In this document: positions 60,990-64,000 of the stretch, one piece after another
Numbering within the stretch: position 1 is the first letter of the stretch
Layout: each line of letters starts with the position of its first letter
Assembly: GCA_026686845.1 (NCBI GenBank)
Contig: JAIVEN010000004.1
Span: 16,152,827-16,216,826, forward strand
Reading direction: 5' to 3'
Origin: Adenanthera pavonina
Lineage: Eukaryota; Streptophyta; Magnoliopsida; Fabales; Fabaceae
Length of the DNA: 64,000 nt
Notes under the pieces: generated by a model
Told to the model about the DNA's origin: nothing
The model's input: only the letters and a program-made list of their open reading frames with translations
Database searches by the model: none
Position numbers and translations under genes: made by a program

Positions 60990-63161
60990 TCATTTCTTCT
61001 TGGTCTTGGTCTTCTTGCTGTAGGATTTCCCTTTTCCTTTACCAGATTGCTCAGCAGCAGTCTTGCCAGTTTGCCCAGCAGTTTGCCCAGACTTCTCCCC
61101 CTTTTTGACATCATCAGGAAGGCCAACAAAATCAGCCGGAGGAGGGATCTGAGAGACAGGAATAGCACGAAGGGGCACAGGAGCAAAAGGAATTTCAGCT
61201 GGGGGATCAGTGCTTGTTTCCTCGTCTGAGATTTCCAGCAGCTCCTACATTGCCTGTCTGGTAAGAGCTAGTTGAGCCCTTTGTTCCTCTGTAAGACCAT
61301 AGGCAGCTAGAGAAGAGGAAGCTGGTTTAGCAGGAGGAAACATTTCTTCCAGCCTTTTCTTCTGAGCTTCCAGTAAAGCATTGTGAGCAATGGCAACATA
61401 GTCAGCAACAGGTACAATGCTCCTTTCTTCAGTGCTTACATCTTTTTGCATAGAGGAGCTTGAAATGGCTGCCACCAGTTTTTCAACTTGCTCAGATTCT
61501 TGAGAGGACAGAATTGATTCCTAAGCAACTTCTTGCATGGGCTCATGAGGACTTGTCTGCTGAAGTCCTTCTTCTTCTTCCAATCCATAGTCCAAGGGTG
61601 GACCAGGACTTGGTGTTCTCATTGCACCAGCAGCATCTACATTATCATCATGGTCAGAGGAGGCAATCTCGAAGGGGCTTGGAGGCTCAGGAGTTGGAGA
61701 TAGAGTAGGCTCAGGGACACCAGGCTGAGGTGGAGCTGAAGTGGTGGGAATTGCATTTCTTATTTCTTCATAAGCGTCAGCCACCACCTTCATGTTCACA
61801 GCCAACTGATGGATCTGATCTTGTAGATGAGCAAATTTGGCATTTTGCTCATCTCTTATGCTGAGAATGAGTGTTGACAGACTGTCAAACAACTCAGTGA
61901 TCTTTGTTGGCTTGGCCCGTGAGGAGGGAGTGGAAGGAGGGTGAGTGGGCCTGGAGGGAGATGGGATTGGCTGAGAAGGCTGAGGTACAGATTTGCCAGG
62001 AGCCTCAGAGGTGCCTTCTTGTTGGAGGGAGACATCAGCAGCAAAGAACAGATCTTCAGATTTCCCTGCTCCCTTTCCAACCCATCTGCCTTCATCTCGT
62101 TCAATACCCATTCTTTGTAGTTCTTCTTCTTTGAATGCCTCAGTGAGTTTCCCTTTCCCCTTTTCAATGTGTTGAATCCTAGCATGCTGCAGGATTCTTG
62201 AAATAATTGCAGCATAGGGGAGTGTGGAATCCTTCCTCTGATCCCTTGCCTTTATCATTCTCTGGAGGATGATATGACCCATGTTGATTAGCTTCCCACG
62301 AATGATAGCAGTCATCACATGAGCCTCTGCCCTTGTTATCAAATTGAAGCTGCCACCCTTGTTGAATATGATCCTAGACACTATATAGTGCAGGATCCTG
62401 ACTTGTACACTTAGGTCTGTGGGCTTCAACAGATTTATTGTTGGCCTGTTTTCCCTTCTCCTGAACAAGGTGTCTAAGATGGTGCTCTCTTTGTAGTTCA
62501 GAAAGGATCCACCTTCTTCATCCTCTGTGCTTGCCTCATCCATATATCCAGAGGCTGTAATGTCAATTTTCAGCCCATCTTGTCCTGGGATTTCCAGCAC
62601 TTCATTGATTGTTTCATCAGCAAGCCAGATGGTCCTTGATCTCAAAGTGACCTCCCATTTCCTTTTCTTGCTGTTATATTGAAGAGAGGCATACCAAGTC
62701 TTCACTACTTCATCATCATATTTTTCAGCAATTTCCAACAGGTTTTTGTATCTTATCAACCATAATGCAGCATCAAAGTTGTTGGATATCAAAAATTGCT
62801 CCAAATTTACACAGTGAGGCTTGATTACCTTTTTGCTGGAAAACTTGGCAGAAAACTCTTCTTGAATCTCAGGAGTGCTCCAAAGTGGTAATGTAGTAAG
62901 CTCAAATTCTCCAGATTGTGTAGAAGAGGAGGAAGTCACAGCAGCAGTATCACCCGAAGGGACTGCAGTTTTTGAACAGGAAGGCCCAGTTTTCTGAGAA
63001 TCTGCCTTGGATGATGATTTCTGGCGTTTAGAAGGGATAGCTTTACTAGGTTCGGCCTTTCTCTTGGATTTTTCTCCTTCTTTTGTGGCATATTGGGATT
63101 TAACCGTTCTCTTTGGCCAAGTCCCAGCATGTCCTGCTCCAGGGATCTTTACTCTCGCCAT
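60990..63161 (-). pseudogene. Additional ORF of E2, one frame of 723 codons with two TAG stops
   Basis: The frame from Met (63161) runs 546 codons, meets TAG (61521-61523), runs on to a second TAG (61245-61247) and ends at 60990. Residues 1-75: basic, Ser/Lys-rich, with RKAEPSKAIPSKRQK (possible nuclear signals). About 95-340: a conserved globular part with VNLEQFLISNNFDAALW, WEVTLRSRTIW, VRILHYIVSRIIFNKGGSF and ITRAEAHVMTAIIRGK, which by eye resembles the 'putative plant transposon protein' domain (PF20167, from memory). About 385-415: Ser/Pro-rich. About 418-470: likely coiled coil (ITELFDSLSTLILSIRDEQ). About 473-497: Pro-rich. No signal peptide or membrane helix. The role in the element is unknown. 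I start at the Met that E1 also has in alignment. Confidence 0.8.
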
Positions 63162-64000
63162 TTTTCAGTGGAATGAAGCAGAATGACGTTAAGAAAGGGT
63201 TTATAGGATGCGAATGGAAGTTTAAACGGTGAAGAATGACGATTTTTGGACAGGAGTTAAGAGGATTAAAGAAAGAATCAGAACGGATTCAGAGAGGTTA
63301 CAGATAGGGCTGCGTCTGTTCTGAGGAAAACCGTAGCATTTAACGTGTGTAACCGTCTGACAGACGAATTTTGAGGGGCCAAAATTCGAACTTCGGGCAG
63401 TTACAAGTTAAACCGTTTAGCACAGCTTACTGACAGACGAATTTTCATCTTGGAAGTTCGTCTGACAGTGGCTTGAAACGAGCAATACAAGGACAACAGA
63501 CGAATTTTGTTCCACTAAAGTTCGAATGTTGAATAGAAAAAGGCAGTTAACAATCAAACTATCAATCAATCAGATGAATTAAACAGGCAGAGCTGCATCT
63601 TTTAACAATTCAGCATGTAGGACATGATTCAACAGACGAATTTTGAACTGAAAATTCGAATTTTCTTACTATGTAAAGATTGTCCAACGTTCGTATGTTA
63701 GGAGGTAATAATTTGTGTAGCAGTGATGGACAAACATAATATTGAGGTTTCTGATTTTGAAAATTTGAACTTTCAAGTTTCAACAGACGAATTTCGAGGC
63801 ATTACAGAGAACTGTTCCAGGGCATAACAGGCCGAAGTTCGTCTGTTAGTGAACTAAAATTCGAATGTTGACCATATTGACCATGTCAGAAGCACATTTT
63901 ATGAAGCAAAATACGTCTAACATACATTAAAATGCAAATTTCATCTTTAAAAACTTACAGAATGGATCCAAAACTTAGGATTTACATCATTTACTCCATT
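63162..64000 (-). other. Spacer between pol and additional ORF of E2
   Basis: Non-coding and collinear with 4803-5640 of E1. CAGACGAATTTT-like and AAATTCGAA-like words recur from about 63358 to 63860, and ACTTACAGAATGGATCCA near 63953 is nearly identical to E1 5589. Pol should begin just beyond the window. Confidence 0.6.

Larger units (their letters stand above)
58952..64000 (-). mobile_element. E2: Sirevirus-like Copia element, 3' half only in window
   Basis: 3' LTR (58952-60739), polypurine tracts, additional ORF (60990-63161) and the spacer toward pol (63162-64000), all collinear with E1. Pol, gag and the 5' LTR lie beyond the right edge. It is better preserved than E1, so probably younger. 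It entered another Sirevirus LTR. Confidence 0.88.

Noticed and set aside
60990..63161. Envelope gene
   Set aside because: The position fits but no signal peptide, membrane anchor or fusion-like hydrophobic segment is visible.

Overview
This is a stretch of nuclear DNA from a flowering plant, probably a eudicot. It is AT-rich and consists almost entirely of nested LTR retrotransposons of plant lineages: Sirevirus-like Copia, Tekay/Del-like Ty3-gypsy, and a Tat-like non-autonomous gypsy element. The only trace of host coding sequence is a decayed plant-type leucine-rich-repeat (LRR) gene. I see no intact host gene, RNA gene or organellar sequence. The base is heterochromatin-like: older LTRs host younger elements, and many reading frames carry stops.

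Layout. (1) 1-22.7 kb is a Tat-like non-autonomous gypsy element on the + strand. Its leader (1-476) is separated from its gag-like ORF (13.8-14.9 kb) by a family-G1 gypsy LTR (477-13828, minus), and that LTR is itself split by a near-complete Sirevirus-like Copia element, E1 (742-11654, minus). The Tat-like 3' LTR begins at 16182 and is split by another gypsy LTR (17041-22500), which carries a further G1 LTR (17931-20815). (2) 23.4-26.8 kb is an LRR pseudogene on the minus strand, made of single-repeat 72-base exons; one more exon lies at 48.6 kb. The two parts are separated by about 21 kb of transposons. (3) 27.1-48.0 kb starts with a Tekay-like gypsy pol and its 3' LTR (family G2). That LTR hosts a Tork-like solo LTR, which hosts a Sirevirus solo LTR. 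Next comes a broken Sirevirus copy, E3 (36193-about 43400), with another Sirevirus solo LTR inside its gag, then fragments of G2 and G1 LTRs. (4) 48.7-57.6 kb holds two more long G1 LTRs, each preceded by a possible DNA-transposon end. (5) 57.6-64 kb is a second-subfamily Sirevirus LTR cut by Sirevirus element E2 (58952 to beyond the window, minus).

How the parts work together. The Sirevirus-like elements have the order LTR - PBS - gag (two CCHC knuckles) - protease/integrase/RT/RNase H - long spacer - an additional ORF - polypurine tract - LTR. The additional ORF sits where an envelope gene would be, but has no signal peptide or membrane segment. The most unusual structure is in the LTR U3: a tandem array of units about 63 bases long, each built around the palindrome AAATTCGAATTT plus TTCGTCTGTCAGAGAG. 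Related motifs recur in the spacer between pol and the additional ORF. The U3 array is missing from the 5' LTR of E1, yet that truncated end is flanked by an apparent 5-base target duplication.

Family names rest on motifs I recognise by eye; no database search or alignment program was used. Percent identities and ages are therefore not given.
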